A stretch of DNA of 64,000 nucleotides. Source: Bacteroidota bacterium (GTDB lineage: Bacteria > Bacteroidota > Bacteroidia > Chitinophagales > Chitinophagaceae). Position numbers and translations under genes: made by a program. The notes beneath the pieces are model-generated. The model saw only the letters and a program-made list of their open reading frames with translations, was not told where the DNA came from and searched no databases. Location: positions 81,459 through 145,458 of the forward strand of contig JAFDXD010000120.1 in assembly GCA_018268135.1 (NCBI GenBank). The letters run 5' to 3'. Each line of letters opens with the position of its first letter. Position 1 is the first letter of the stretch. Below are positions 1-9,541 of the stretch, in pieces.

Positions 1-1067
<1,067 letters not shown>

Positions 1068-1096
1068 ATATTTCGGCAATAACCAATATTAAAAGC

Positions 1097-1130
1097 CAAT
1101 CCCCTCGCATGAGGGGATTGATTATTTTAT
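1097..1130 (+). terminator. Intrinsic terminator after pgi
   Basis: Perfect 10-bp stem CAATCCCCTC / GAGGGGATTG (1097-1106 and 1111-1120) with a GCAT tetraloop, followed by the T-rich ATTATTTTAT. It lies between the pgi stop and the convergent minus-strand gene ending at 1149, so it may serve both directions. Confidence 0.8.
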
Positions 1131-1148
1131 ACAAGGTTCTATATTAAA

Positions 1149-1625
1149 TTACCATTTATCTACTTCTTCTGTGCTACCGTTGTCAACTGGTGTTACATCA
1201 GCTTTTGGAGCTTCTTCAACAATTGCAGGCTGCGTAGCTTCTACTGGGGCAGCAGGTATGGAAGTTGATGCTTCATTAACAGAAGTAGAAGGAGCTGCAT
1301 TAGAGTTAGCTTGTCCTTCTTCCCCTTCGTAAGCGGCATCATGGTTAAATGCATCAAAATCAAAATCTGGCATCAAATCAGTTTTTACATAATCAACTGC
1401 GTCAGTCAGGCCTTTTAAAAATTTATTAAAATCTTCTTTGTACAAAAAGATTTTATGACGGTCATACCCATCAGAATCAAAACGCTTTCTACTTTCTGTA
1501 ATAGTAAGATAGTAATCATTGCCACGTGTTTCCCTTACATCAAAAAAGTAAGTTCTGCGTTTTCCGGCTTTAATACGTTTGCTATAAACGCTTTCCATTT
1601 TTTTGTCGTTGTTTTCGTACGCCAC
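1149..1625 (-). CDS. PUR-alpha-like DNA/RNA-binding protein (DUF3276)
   Basis: 158 residues. The N-terminal 90 residues match the bacterial PUR domain (DUF3276): SKRIKAGKRRTYFFDVRETR, then YYLTITESRKRF and HKIFLYKEDFNKFLKGL. In Spirochaetes and Bacteroidota these small proteins bind single-stranded DNA or RNA. The C-terminal 65 residues are low-complexity, rich in Ala/Pro/Glu/Val, ending EEVDKW, probably a flexible acidic tail; the tail length is typical of Bacteroidota copies. Monocistronic by appearance: convergent with pgi, and separated from the upstream ABC exporter (same strand) by 119 nt that contain an AT-rich promoter region. Family assignment is firm; target nucleic acid is unknown. 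Confidence 0.88.
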   Translation of the reverse strand: MAYENNDKKMESVYSKRIKAGKRRTYFFDVRETRGNDYYLTITESRKRFDSDGYDRHKIFLYKEDFNKFLKGLTDAVDYVKTDLMPDFDFDAFNHDAAYEGEEGQANSNAAPSTSVNEASTSIPAAPVEATQPAIVEEAPKADVTPVDNGSTEEVDKW

Positions 1626-1744
1626 TTTTGTAATTATTAAATGATAAAAAATTTACTCTTTTTGAGTGGAGCAAAGATAAAGTTGTTTTTGATATCACAA
1701 AAAATATCGCCCGAATGCTTGTTTTTTTTTATTTGAGGCAAATA

Positions 1745-3586
1745 TTATATGAGTCCTTCGTCGCTTTGTTGTTGCTTTTGGTACATTTCTGCATATAAAC
1801 CATTCAATTGCATTAATTGCTGGTGATTTCCCATTTCGGCTATTTGCCCCTCCTCCATCACTATTATTTTGTCAAAATTAAATAAGGAAAATATTCGGTG
1901 CGTAATAATAATGGCCGTACGCTTTTGCAGATATTGGTACAGGTTAGTGATAATAGTTTTCTCTGTACGGGCATCAACGGCGCTGAGGCAATCATCAAAA
2001 ATTACAATTTCAGGTTTTTTAATAAGCGCCCTGGCTATAGAAATTCTTTGTTTTTGCCCCCCACTTAATGTTACCCCTCTTTCTCCAACCATCGTTTCAA
2101 ACTTATCTTCAAATTCACTGATTTCTTTATAAATATTTGCAGCAGAAGCAGCTTCTTCTACTTCTTTAAATGTTGCACCTGCATTTCCAAACAAAATATT
2201 GTTTTTAATGCTGTCGCTAAACAAAAAAACGTCTTGAGGTACATAACTTATTTGCCCCCGCAGGTTTTCTAATTTTAAATCCTGCACAGCTATACCATCA
2301 TACAATAATTGCCCTTGTTGAGCATCGTACATTCTGAGCAGTAATTGAGCAATGGTAGTTTTGCCCGAGCCGGTTCTACCTACAATGGCAATTTTATCTC
2401 CTTTATTTATTTGCAGAGTAAAATTTTTAACCGCATGTATGCCGGTATTTGGGTAAATAAAATTTACATCCTTAAAACTTATATTACCTGTTAGCTTCTG
2501 CACTACTGCCGCCGTTTTATTTTTAATAGCAGGGTTTATCAATAAAAATTCGTTTATGCGTCTTTGAGAGGCCACTGCTCTTTGAGTCATACTTGCCGTC
2601 CACCCTATGGCGCTCACCGGAAATGTCAGCATTTGAATGTACAATACAAATTCTGCAATTTTTCCAACAGAATATTCCGGGTTGCCGGGATGATGCACTA
2701 CATCTAAAGCTCCAACAAGTATTGTAAGTAAAGTACTAAGCCCTATTAACAATGCCATGCTGGGAAAATATACAGCTTCCGTTTTAGCAAGGCTAAGTGC
2801 ATTGGCACGGTAGCTTTCACTATTGTTTTTAAAAAAACGCAACATGGCTTGCTCCTGCACAAAAGATTTTATTACACGAATACCGGAGTAAGACTCCTGT
2901 GCATTGGTAGTAAGGTCGCTTAAAAGAGATTGAATACGCTCACTTTTTTTATTGATGATTGTATTTACAAAGTAAATGGTAAAGGCCAAAATGGGCAATG
3001 GGCATAAGGCTACAATTGTAAGTTTTACATCGGATTTAAACATAAAAAAGATACTAAATCCAATGACTGCCGCAAGGTTTATAAAATACATTAAGGCCGG
3101 GCCGGTGTACATCCTCACCCTGCTTACATCCTCACTAATCCGGTTCATCAAATCGCCTGTGCTATGCAATTTATAAAAGGCAGTATCTAATTTTTGATAG
3201 TGAGCAAAGATTTCATTTTTTTGTGCAAACTCAATGTGGCGGCTCATTACAATAATGGTTTGCCTCATCAAAAACATAAATATTCCGCTGATTACTGCCA
3301 GTAATAATAATATAATGCCTGCAAAAAGTATTTTCTTATTAAATGAAAGAGTATCAAAGCTTGTAACAACAGCTCTTACAATCACATCATAATTTTTGGC
3401 TGATTGCGATGCCGCAATATGATTGCCGGAGGTACTGATAGAAGATACCACTGTATTGACAACATACCCCGTAATTTGTGGAGCAAGTATTCTGAAATAA
3501 TTTGTGAGTACAACAAACAGGATTCCTAAAAAAAAATACCATTTATACTTCCAGAAATATTTATTGAGCGTAGAAAGCTGTGTCAT
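1745..3586 (-). CDS. ABC exporter, fused permease-ATPase (MsbA/MdlB type)
   Basis: 613-residue half-transporter. Residues about 1-330 carry six predicted membrane segments of the type-I exporter fold; the ATPase domain follows from about 365, with Walker A GRTGSGKTT (near 400), the signature LSGGQKQR (near 505), Walker B IVIFDD (near 530), D-loop SAVDARTE and switch His in IITHR. The residue after the Walker B aspartate is Asp, not the usual catalytic Glu (FDDCLSAVD), as in degenerate subunits of heterodimeric exporters such as the B. subtilis BmrC type, yet no partner half-transporter is adjacent. Probably exports a lipid or drug across the inner membrane; substrate cannot be read from sequence. 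Single-gene transcription unit by spacing. Confidence 0.92.
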   Translation of the reverse strand: MTQLSTLNKYFWKYKWYFFLGILFVVLTNYFRILAPQITGYVVNTVVSSISTSGNHIAASQSAKNYDVIVRAVVTSFDTLSFNKKILFAGIILLLLAVISGIFMFLMRQTIIVMSRHIEFAQKNEIFAHYQKLDTAFYKLHSTGDLMNRISEDVSRVRMYTGPALMYFINLAAVIGFSIFFMFKSDVKLTIVALCPLPILAFTIYFVNTIINKKSERIQSLLSDLTTNAQESYSGIRVIKSFVQEQAMLRFFKNNSESYRANALSLAKTEAVYFPSMALLIGLSTLLTILVGALDVVHHPGNPEYSVGKIAEFVLYIQMLTFPVSAIGWTASMTQRAVASQRRINEFLLINPAIKNKTAAVVQKLTGNISFKDVNFIYPNTGIHAVKNFTLQINKGDKIAIVGRTGSGKTTIAQLLLRMYDAQQGQLLYDGIAVQDLKLENLRGQISYVPQDVFLFSDSIKNNILFGNAGATFKEVEEAASAANIYKEISEFEDKFETMVGERGVTLSGGQKQRISIARALIKKPEIVIFDDCLSAVDARTEKTIITNLYQYLQKRTAIIITHRIFSLFNFDKIIVMEEGQIAEMGNHQQLMQLNGLYAEMYQKQQQSDEGLI

Positions 3587-3811
3587 TGCTGCAAAATTAA
3601 TTAATATTTGCTGTACTATTATTTGCGGGGCTTTTGTACAAAATACCAGGTAGATATGAAGGGTAAATTACCAAATCAAAATATCGGAAGAAGAATGTTC
3701 CTCAGTAAATAAAACTGAACTGGGGCTGTGTATTTTTTATAAGCTTAGGATTTTTTAGGCTTTACTTTATACAAATGCAATCATTGCTGTATAGATAACA
3801 CTTTTAAAAGC

Positions 3812-3832
3812 GTTTGTATGAATGATACAAAC
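3812..3832 (-). terminator. Probable terminator after the ACBP gene
   Basis: Hairpin GTTTGTAT / ATACAAAC with a 5-nt loop; on the minus strand it is followed by GCTTTTAAAAG. It sits 35 nt past the stop of the acyl-CoA-binding protein gene. The rest of 3587-3867 holds no recognisable gene. Confidence 0.5.
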
Positions 3833-3867
3833 CTCAGTAAATATTTTTTTAAGTTTAAAACAGGTAA

Positions 3868-4125
3868 TTAACCGCCCAGTTGCGTTACCAATTGGATATA
3901 ATCTTCCATTGCTTTTTCTTTTGATTTTCCTTTAAGTGCAAGCCAGGCCTGATATTTTGCCTTGTTTACAAAATCAAATGGGTTAGAGGGTTCATCAATA
4001 TTTATATCACCAATAGTAGATTGCTTGTAGAGAGCGTATAATTTTAACAGGTTTTCATTGTCCGGTTTTTGCGAAAGATTTTTACTGTTTTGTACAGCAG
4101 TTTCAAATTGTATTTGCAGGTTCAT
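3868..4125 (-). CDS. Acyl-CoA-binding protein (ACBP)
   Basis: 85 residues, the normal length of a stand-alone ACBP, a four-helix protein that binds long-chain acyl-CoA thioesters in the cytosol. Seen: the signature YALYKQSTIGD (helix 2) and KAKYQAWLALKGKSKEKAM (helix 3), with the conserved Tyr, Lys and Trp positions that contact CoA. ACBP is mostly eukaryotic and is patchy in bacteria. The gene begins 27 nt after the serine dehydratase stop on the same strand, so the two are probably cotranscribed; a functional link between them is not evident. Confidence 0.92.
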   Translation of the reverse strand: MNLQIQFETAVQNSKNLSQKPDNENLLKLYALYKQSTIGDINIDEPSNPFDFVNKAKYQAWLALKGKSKEKAMEDYIQLVTQLGG

Positions 4126-4152
4126 AAAATAACAAAGGTTTATGTAAAAAAA

Positions 4153-5580
4153 TTAGCATTCACTTAAGCTCAGAGGGATATTTACTGCAAGGCCACCATC
4201 AGCGGTTTCTTTATACTTACTACTCATGTCAAGTGCAGTATCCCACATGGTTTTAATCACAGCATCCAGGGTAACTTTTGCAAAATCGGGGGTGCTTTGA
4301 AGAGCAAGCTGGCAAGCTGTAATAGCCTTAATGGCACCCATTGTATTGCGTTCAATACAAGGTATTTGCACCAGGCCTCCAATAGGGTCGCAGGTCATAC
4401 CAAGGTGATGCTCCATTGCAATTTCGGCGGCCATTAAAGCCTGCCGCTGTGTACCACCCATAGATTCTGTAAGGGCAGCAGCAGCCATAGCGCTACTTAC
4501 GCCTATCTCTGCCTGGCAGCCGCCCATTGCTGCAGAAATGGTAGCACCTTTTTTAAAAATGCTTCCTACTTCGGCTGCCGTTAATAAAAATTGTACAATT
4601 TTATCTTCTGTATCGCCATCGCAAAACAAAATATAGTATTGCAATACTGCCGGTATTACGCCTGCTGCTCCATTGGTTGGCGCCGTTACTACTCTTCCAA
4701 AAGAGGCATTTTCTTCATTTACTGCCAGAGCAAAACAGCTAACCCAATCTAAAATATATTTAAAACTATTACCCCCATTTTTAATTGCCAGTATCCAACT
4801 ATTATAGTCGGAATACGGTTGGTTATTTAATAATTTTTTATTTAATGCCTCCGCTCTTCTTTTTACAGAAAGCCCTCCGGGCAAGTAACCATCTGCATTA
4901 CAGCCTCTGTAAATGCACTCTTTCATCACTCTCCAAATTTCTAATAATTGTTTTTTGGTTTCTTCGTTGCTTCGCCAGGAAGATTCGTTTTCCATTACTA
5001 CTTCGTAAATATTCATACCGGTAGTGCGGCACCAATGCAGCAAGTCGTTAGAAGTATTAATAGGAAATGGAAGTGTTACATTTTCATTGCCGGATGCCCC
5101 CTGCCCTTCCTGCTGTACAAAGCCGCCGCCAACAGAATAATAAGTTTGTGCAAGGGTTTCACCATTTTGCAATGTAACTAAAAAGCTTAATGCATTGGGA
5201 TGAAAAGGGAGAGATTCTGTATATAAAAAATCTATATCATCACTGGGAGTAAAATCAATTTCGTGCTTACCGGCAAGCAATATTTTATTCATTGCTTTTA
5301 TATCATTTATTTTGGAGCCAATGGCATTTACATCAAATGTTACGGGATCTTCGCCACTTAAGCCAAGTTGTACTGCAATATCAGTACCATGCCCCACTCC
5401 GGTTTTTGCCAGCGATCCATACAAAAGCACTTCAATAGAAAGTACAGATTGAAGCAAATTTTTATCTTCTAAATACCGGGTAAACATTTGTGCGGCCCGC
5501 CAGGGGCCAAGGGTATGGCTACTACTTGGGCCTACACCAATTTTAAACATATCAAATACTGAAATAGATTCGTGGCTCAC
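4153..5580 (-). CDS. sdaA: L-serine ammonia-lyase, iron-sulfur type
   Basis: 475-residue single-chain L-serine dehydratase, converting L-serine to pyruvate and ammonia with a 4Fe-4S cluster. Seen: N-terminal [13 protein letters not shown] (beta-domain), [15 protein letters not shown], and three Cys in the alpha domain ([23 protein letters not shown]) as expected for the cluster ligands. The start must be the GTG at 5578-5580: an in-frame stop lies three codons upstream, and the protein then begins [20 protein letters not shown], in register with family members. A terminator-like hairpin ends only about 12 nt upstream of this start (5594-5622), so it may lie in the leader. Followed by ACBP. 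Confidence 0.95.
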   Translation of the reverse strand: MSHESISVFDMFKIGVGPSSSHTLGPWRAAQMFTRYLEDKNLLQSVLSIEVLLYGSLAKTGVGHGTDIAVQLGLSGEDPVTFDVNAIGSKINDIKAMNKILLAGKHEIDFTPSDDIDFLYTESLPFHPNALSFLVTLQNGETLAQTYYSVGGGFVQQEGQGASGNENVTLPFPINTSNDLLHWCRTTGMNIYEVVMENESSWRSNEETKKQLLEIWRVMKECIYRGCNADGYLPGGLSVKRRAEALNKKLLNNQPYSDYNSWILAIKNGGNSFKYILDWVSCFALAVNEENASFGRVVTAPTNGAAGVIPAVLQYYILFCDGDTEDKIVQFLLTAAEVGSIFKKGATISAAMGGCQAEIGVSSAMAAAALTESMGGTQRQALMAAEIAMEHHLGMTCDPIGGLVQIPCIERNTMGAIKAITACQLALQSTPDFAKVTLDAVIKTMWDTALDMSSKYKETADGGLAVNIPLSLSEC

Positions 5581-5593
5581 TGTATTTTAATAT

Positions 5594-5622
5594 AAAAAAA
5601 GCTTTGAAAAATATCAAAGCTT
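5594..5622 (-). terminator. Terminator hairpin after FKBP gene, abutting the sdaA start
   Basis: On the minus strand: perfect 9-bp stem AAGCTTTGA / TCAAAGCTT with a 6-nt loop, then a run of seven T. It ends the FKBP lipoprotein gene (stop at 5646). Because sdaA starts at 5580, there is almost no room for a promoter between the T-run and the sdaA start, so the hairpin could also act as an attenuator in the sdaA leader. Confidence 0.75.
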
Positions 5623-5645
5623 AAAATTAGTTAATTTAATTATCA

Positions 5646-6155
5646 CTATTGAACATTCAATAAATCAACGGTAAATTTAAGATAAGAATTACCGGGTATT
5701 CCATTGTACATATTGGCGCCATAACCAAGGGTTGGCGGTATAAAAAGTGTAATGCTGCCGCCCGATTTAAGAAAGGGAAGCGCTTTTTTCCAACCTTCAA
5801 TTACCCCGCCAAGGTCAAACCTTGCTGTAGAAGTGCTACTACCCGTTTGGGCAGTAGTGGCTGCGGTGGGATCAAAGGCTACATTATTAAAATATGTACC
5901 CCTGTACCGTACAATCAGGTTAGAGCAAATGGTAGGATTAGGGCCGGTACCCTGCGTAGTAATAACGTAAAACACGCCACTACTATCCTGTACTGCATTG
6001 GTGATATTATTTGCTAAAAGATAATTTTTGATAGAATCTGTTTCGACCTTTGGAGCTATAATGTTATCTGAGGTATAAATACATTTGGCTGTTTCTTTTT
6101 TGCAGGCGAATAGAGAAATGGTTAGTGTTAGTAATAAAAACCCTACTTGTTTCAT
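5646..6155 (-). CDS. FKBP-type peptidyl-prolyl isomerase, lipoprotein
   Basis: 169 residues. The N-terminus has a type II signal peptide with lipobox LFAC (Cys 18), so it is a periplasm-facing or surface lipoprotein. Residues about 60-169 form one FKBP domain: LIVRYRGTYFN, FDLGGVIEGWKKALPFLKSG, and LGYGANMYNGIPGNSYLKF, containing the usual IPxNxxLxFxVxLL end. Expected to isomerise prolyl bonds of exported proteins. Followed by its own terminator. A second FKBP is encoded at 31151-31885. Confidence 0.9.
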   Translation of the reverse strand: MKQVGFLLLTLTISLFACKKETAKCIYTSDNIIAPKVETDSIKNYLLANNITNAVQDSSGVFYVITTQGTGPNPTICSNLIVRYRGTYFNNVAFDPTAATTAQTGSSTSTARFDLGGVIEGWKKALPFLKSGGSITLFIPPTLGYGANMYNGIPGNSYLKFTVDLLNVQ

Positions 6156-6180
6156 GTTGTGTTTTTGAGGTTACCAAAAT

Positions 6181-6522
6181 TTAAATATCAATATCAGAAA
6201 GTTCTTTTTGCTGACGGTGTATTAGTTCCTTGTATGTTTGTTCATTCATCTCCCACTTAAATTGCATTCTGTAATATGAAAAAAAGAAGATGGCAATTAA
6301 AACTGCAATAACGGTTACTACAAATGTACCGGGAGAAGTATTAGAAATTTTAGTAAACCAATTAGGAAATAAAAAATATACCATAACTATAAATACCAAG
6401 ATAGACAACCCAAATAAAGCTGCCATTGGAAAGCCACGAACCATTTTACTAGAAAAAGAACTTTCCAAAATGCGGTTCTCTTCCCAATATTTAATAAATT
6501 CTAACTCTTTATCAGTTAACAT
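6181..6522 (-). CDS. Small membrane protein of unknown function
   Basis: 113 residues, no family recognised. Layout: charged N-terminus with KELEFIKYWEENR, membrane segment about residues 31-53 (MAALFGLSILVFIVMVYFLF), short loop, second membrane segment about 66-84, then a charged helical tail rich in Glu/Gln/Lys. It starts 80 nt from the divergent HU/SPOR gene and ends 25 nt before the FKBP lipoprotein start on the same strand, so it may share that transcript. No catalytic motif is visible. Confidence 0.75.
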   Translation of the reverse strand: MLTDKELEFIKYWEENRILESSFSSKMVRGFPMAALFGLSILVFIVMVYFLFPNWFTKISNTSPGTFVVTVIAVLIAIFFFSYYRMQFKWEMNEQTYKELIHRQQKELSDIDI

Positions 6523-6602
6523 AGGGCAAATTTAAGTAAATCAATTATTTGAATTGCAATATTCTTTATAACTTGTAGGTTTCTAATCCATTCTTTTGCA
6601 TT

Positions 6603-7508
6603 ATGAAGATAGAGCAACTAATTGTACAATATTTATATAATAACAAAACCGTAACACTGCAGGATATTGGTAGTTTTACTATTTCTCCTGATATCATTAT
6701 ACCAGCGGATAATGATAAACAAGAAGTATTACCTGATGGTGCTATCAGTTACGAATATAATCCAAAAGCAAAGATGGATGAAGGCCTGGTAGAATTTGTA
6801 ATGCAACAGACTCGTAAAATAAGACCATTGGCTGCATCAGATCTTGAATCATATAGCATATTAAGCAAACAGTTTTTGAATATTGGCAAACCAATGATAA
6901 TAGAAGGGTTAGGAACGCTCTTAAAAAATCAATTTGGAGAGTATGTATTTAACCAGTCGCACTTAAGCAATTCACGGCTGGAACCTGCAGCCCAGCCCAT
7001 CAAAGAAAAAATTGATGAGGACATAAGTTTTTCATCGCCGGGTGCTAAACAATCTTCAAAAAAAGGACTTGCCATTACACTGTCAATTATTTTAATAGGC
7101 CTTATAGTGGGTGCTCTTTATTATTTCTTAAAGAAAGAAGATACAGCTGTACAAAAAACGGAGCCGGTTACTAATACAGTATCTGAAACTCCAATAATCA
7201 ACAACAATACTGACACTACTAAAAAAGACAGTACGGTAAAACCTGTTGCAGACAGCACCAAACAGATTGCAAAAGTAAACGATGGATATACCTTTAAAGT
7301 AGTTATAAAAGAGTACCCTACAAGGGCAGCAGCACAAAAAGCTTATACCAGGCTAACCAACTATGGGCATACAATAATTTTAACTACAATAGACTCTACA
7401 CTTTACAGATTGTCAATACCATTTACTACAGAATTGTCTGACAGCCTTAGGGCAAAAGATTCGCTGGCAAAGTTTTTTAGAGCAAAAACATTCATTGACC
7501 GGAATTAA
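6603..7508 (+). CDS. HU-CCDC81 and SPOR domain membrane protein
   Basis: 301 residues. Residues 1-60 and 62-130 resemble the paired HU-like CCDC81 domains of Bacteroidota (IEQLIVQYLYNNKTVTLQDI; IGKPMIIEGLGTLLKNQFGE). One membrane segment follows at about 158-176 (GLAITLSIILIGLIVGALYY), then a Thr/Asp/Lys-rich linker and a C-terminal SPOR-type domain (FKVVIKEYPTRAAAQKAYTR onward), which binds denuded peptidoglycan glycans. This gives a cytoplasmic HU-like module and a periplasmic peptidoglycan-binding module, a layout known in this phylum and suspected to act in envelope or division-site biology. The YhhN-family gene follows after 6 nt, probably in one operon. Confidence 0.82.
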   Translation: MKIEQLIVQYLYNNKTVTLQDIGSFTISPDIIIPADNDKQEVLPDGAISYEYNPKAKMDEGLVEFVMQQTRKIRPLAASDLESYSILSKQFLNIGKPMIIEGLGTLLKNQFGEYVFNQSHLSNSRLEPAAQPIKEKIDEDISFSSPGAKQSSKKGLAITLSIILIGLIVGALYYFLKKEDTAVQKTEPVTNTVSETPIINNNTDTTKKDSTVKPVADSTKQIAKVNDGYTFKVVIKEYPTRAAAQKAYTRLTNYGHTIILTTIDSTLYRLSIPFTTELSDSLRAKDSLAKFFRAKTFIDRN

Positions 7509-7514
7509 TAATGA

Positions 7515-8192
7515 ATGAAATCATTTTTTAAATCTTATGGCTTTATACTATTTTGGTTATTAGCACTGACCGATATTATTGCCGTTAGTTTGCAATATTT
7601 TGATCTGGCATTTATTGCAAAACCCTTATTGATACCGGTATTAATGTGTACTTTAATATCGCAGAGCAATGCCGGCAATAACAGGTGGCTGTTACTTGCA
7701 GGGTTATTCTTTTCATTTGCGGGTGATGTATTTTTACTTTATGAAACAAGTCACCCCTTGTTTTTTATTTTTGGTCTCGCCTCATTTTTAATAACTCATA
7801 TATTTTATATAGCATTTTTTCTTGTAATCAAAAGCAAAGCTCCATCCCTGTTGAGGCAAAAACCATTTTTAATTTTTGCTGTAGCAGTCTATTCCGGAGG
7901 ATTATTGTTTTTATTAATTCCAAATTTGGGCTCCCTTACCATACCGGTAATATTATATGCTTTAGTGCTTTCATCAATGTTATTAAGCAGCCTGCATATT
8001 TATAATAAAATAAATGCCGGGGCTGCCAGGTTATTTATTACCGGGGCAGCTTTTTTTGTATTGTCAGACAGCCTGCTTGCCCTAAATAAATTTTATACTC
8101 CGCTACCCTTGCCGGGTTTATTAATAATGGTTACTTACTGCCTTGCACAATTTTATATAGTAAAAGGGTTTATTGCTTTTCAAAAGCAATAA
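7515..8192 (+). CDS. YhhN family (lysoplasmalogenase-like) membrane protein
   Basis: 225 residues with about eight predicted membrane segments. Matches the YhhN/TMEM86 family: FSFAGDVFLL with the conserved Asp, ITHIFYIAFF and FVLSDSLLALNKF. TMEM86B members hydrolyse the vinyl-ether bond of lysoplasmalogens; the activity in Bacteroidota is untested, so the enzyme name is an inference from the family. Begins 6 nt after the HU/SPOR gene. Confidence 0.82.
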   Translation: MKSFFKSYGFILFWLLALTDIIAVSLQYFDLAFIAKPLLIPVLMCTLISQSNAGNNRWLLLAGLFFSFAGDVFLLYETSHPLFFIFGLASFLITHIFYIAFFLVIKSKAPSLLRQKPFLIFAVAVYSGGLLFLLIPNLGSLTIPVILYALVLSSMLLSSLHIYNKINAGAARLFITGAAFFVLSDSLLALNKFYTPLPLPGLLIMVTYCLAQFYIVKGFIAFQKQ

Positions 8193-8396
8193 GGGATAGT
8201 ACGTTGATAAATTTGCAGAATTAAAAACTTATAAGCATTAGCATAAAATAATTTTACGAAGCTTGGCATCATAAAAAAACGATAAGAAATAAATTTAATG
8301 CTGAAAAAGCTGAATGTTGCAGTTCACTCTTTAGCCGGGATATGGTCTTTCGTTTGAACTAATTATATTTTAGGCGGGCATACAAATTTTTACTTT

Positions 8397-8495
8397 TTAT
8401 GCAGTCTTGATTTTTTACTTTATGTAACTAGACAAAAAGTAAATTTAGAAAACCCTAATAGAAATAAAGGTTTGATATTAAAAAAGCTAATCCTT
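8397..8495 (+). repeat. Dispersed intergenic repeat, family 1 copy A
   Basis: About 100 bp: TTTTATGCAGTCTTGATTTT, an imperfect hairpin (TTTACTTTATGT / ACAAAAAGTAAA), then AATAAAGGTTTGATATTAAA and CTAATCCTT. Three more copies lie at 38729 (+), 44549 (-) and 50394 (+). The 21-nt block at 8463-8483 is identical to 38777-38797. The remainder of the 8193-8576 gap is AT-rich with no gene that I can support, apart from the promoter at 8548. Confidence 0.8.
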
Positions 8496-8547
8496 AAAAT
8501 TTTTGTTATCAGACAATTTAAAAATGCAGCTATATGATTTCATACAG

Positions 8548-8555
8548 TAATTTTG
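8548..8555 (+). promoter_or_regulatory. Bacteroidota -7 element before the DnaJ-like gene
   Basis: TAATTTTG matches the TAnnTTTG consensus exactly, 21 nt before the ATG at 8577. It implies a short leader and argues against the upstream TTG at 8553 as a start. No convincing -33 TTG at the usual spacing. Confidence 0.6.
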
Positions 8556-8576
8556 CATCATAAAATATTAGCGTAC

Positions 8577-9452
8577 ATGGAATATTTAGATTATTATAAA
8601 ATATTGGGCATCACAAAATCGGCCAGCACAGAAGAAGTAAAAAAAGCATATCGCAAATTAGCAAGGCAGTACCATCCTGATATCAACCCAAACAATGCAG
8701 ATGCAAATAAAAAATTTCAGCAAATAAATGAAGCCAATGAAGTATTGAGCGACCCCGAAAAAAGAAAAAAATATGATAAATATGGCAAAGACTGGGAGCA
8801 TGGTGAAGCGTATGAACAACAACAAAGACAACAATCCCGGAATTATGGCGGGGGTTTTTCCGGTGACTTTGAAGGCAGCGATTTTTCAGATTTTTTTGCA
8901 TCCATGTTTGGCGGCGGAAGCAGGCAACGCAGTAAATCTAAAATGAGAGGACAGGATGTGAATGCAAGCTTACAAGTTAATCTAAGTGATGCCTTTAAAA
9001 CCCATCCTCAAACTTTTTCAATCAAAGGAAAAAATGTACGCATTACCATACCAGCAGGTATTGCTAATGGCCAGGTAATTAAATTAAATGGATATGGCAA
9101 CCCCGGCATCAATGGAGGCGCTTCCGGAGACCTTTATATTTCTTTTGAGATTATTAATAACACTCCCTTTAATCGTGTGGGCAACGATTTGCAATACACA
9201 CAGGAAATTGATTTGTACACCGCTGTACTTGGTGGAGATATTACGTTAGATACCCTGCATGGTAAATTAAAACTAAAAGTAAAGCCAGAAACTCAAAACG
9301 GTACAAAAACGAGGGTAAAAGGAAAAGGCTTTCCATTTTATAAATCAGATACACAATATGGCGATTTGTATATTACTTACTCTGTAAAATTGCCTGTAAA
9401 CCTTACCGACAAACAAAAAGAGCTGTTTATACAACTCTCTAAATTATCCTGA
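8577..9452 (+). CDS. cbpA: DnaJ-like co-chaperone, CbpA type
   Basis: 291 residues. J-domain at residues 1-70 with the diagnostic HPD at about 32-34 ([12 protein letters not shown]), a Gly/Phe/Ser-rich linker to about 118, then the C-terminal substrate-binding domain ([17 protein letters not shown]... [13 protein letters not shown]). The cysteine-rich zinc finger of DnaJ proper is absent, so this is a class B (CbpA-like) protein that stimulates DnaK ATPase. Start chosen at ATG 8577 because [12 protein letters not shown] aligns with family N-termini and the -7 promoter element lies just upstream. Single gene; the next gene has its own regulated promoter. Confidence 0.93.
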   Translation: MEYLDYYKILGITKSASTEEVKKAYRKLARQYHPDINPNNADANKKFQQINEANEVLSDPEKRKKYDKYGKDWEHGEAYEQQQRQQSRNYGGGFSGDFEGSDFSDFFASMFGGGSRQRSKSKMRGQDVNASLQVNLSDAFKTHPQTFSIKGKNVRITIPAGIANGQVIKLNGYGNPGINGGASGDLYISFEIINNTPFNRVGNDLQYTQEIDLYTAVLGGDITLDTLHGKLKLKVKPETQNGTKTRVKGKGFPFYKSDTQYGDLYITYSVKLPVNLTDKQKELFIQLSKLS

Positions 9453-9486
9453 TAACAGCATTGCATTTTTTCTGTAATTTTTTTTT

Positions 9487-9519
9487 AAACATTTGTTTGA
9501 CATTTTCAAACAATTGTTT
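9487..9519. promoter_or_regulatory. Palindromic operator, probable TetR binding site
   Basis: Two 14-bp arms, AAACATTTGTTTGA (9487-9500) and TCAAACAATTGTTT (9506-9519), are inverted repeats matching at 13 of 14 positions around a 5-bp spacer. The palindrome covers the -33 TTTG and the whole spacer of the promoter of the adjacent tetR-efflux operon, the classic place for an autoregulatory TetR operator. The link to the TetR protein is inferred from position. Confidence 0.75.
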
Positions 9520-9526
9520 AACTTTG
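9496..9526 (+). promoter_or_regulatory. Promoter of the tetR-tolC-emrAB-like operon
   Basis: TTTG (9496-9499), 19-nt spacer, TAACTTTG (9519-9526): close to the Bacteroidota consensus. The tetR ATG is at 9542. Overlaps the operator palindrome. Confidence 0.75.
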
Positions 9527-9541
9527 CGTTTTATTTCAAAA

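Noticed and set aside
8553-8576. Upstream TTG extension of the DnaJ-like protein
   Set aside because: It overlaps the TAnnTTTG promoter element and adds residues before the conserved J-domain start.
9461-9541. N-terminal extension of the TetR regulator from a TTG
   Set aside because: The extension would translate the promoter and operator; ATG at 9542 matches family length.
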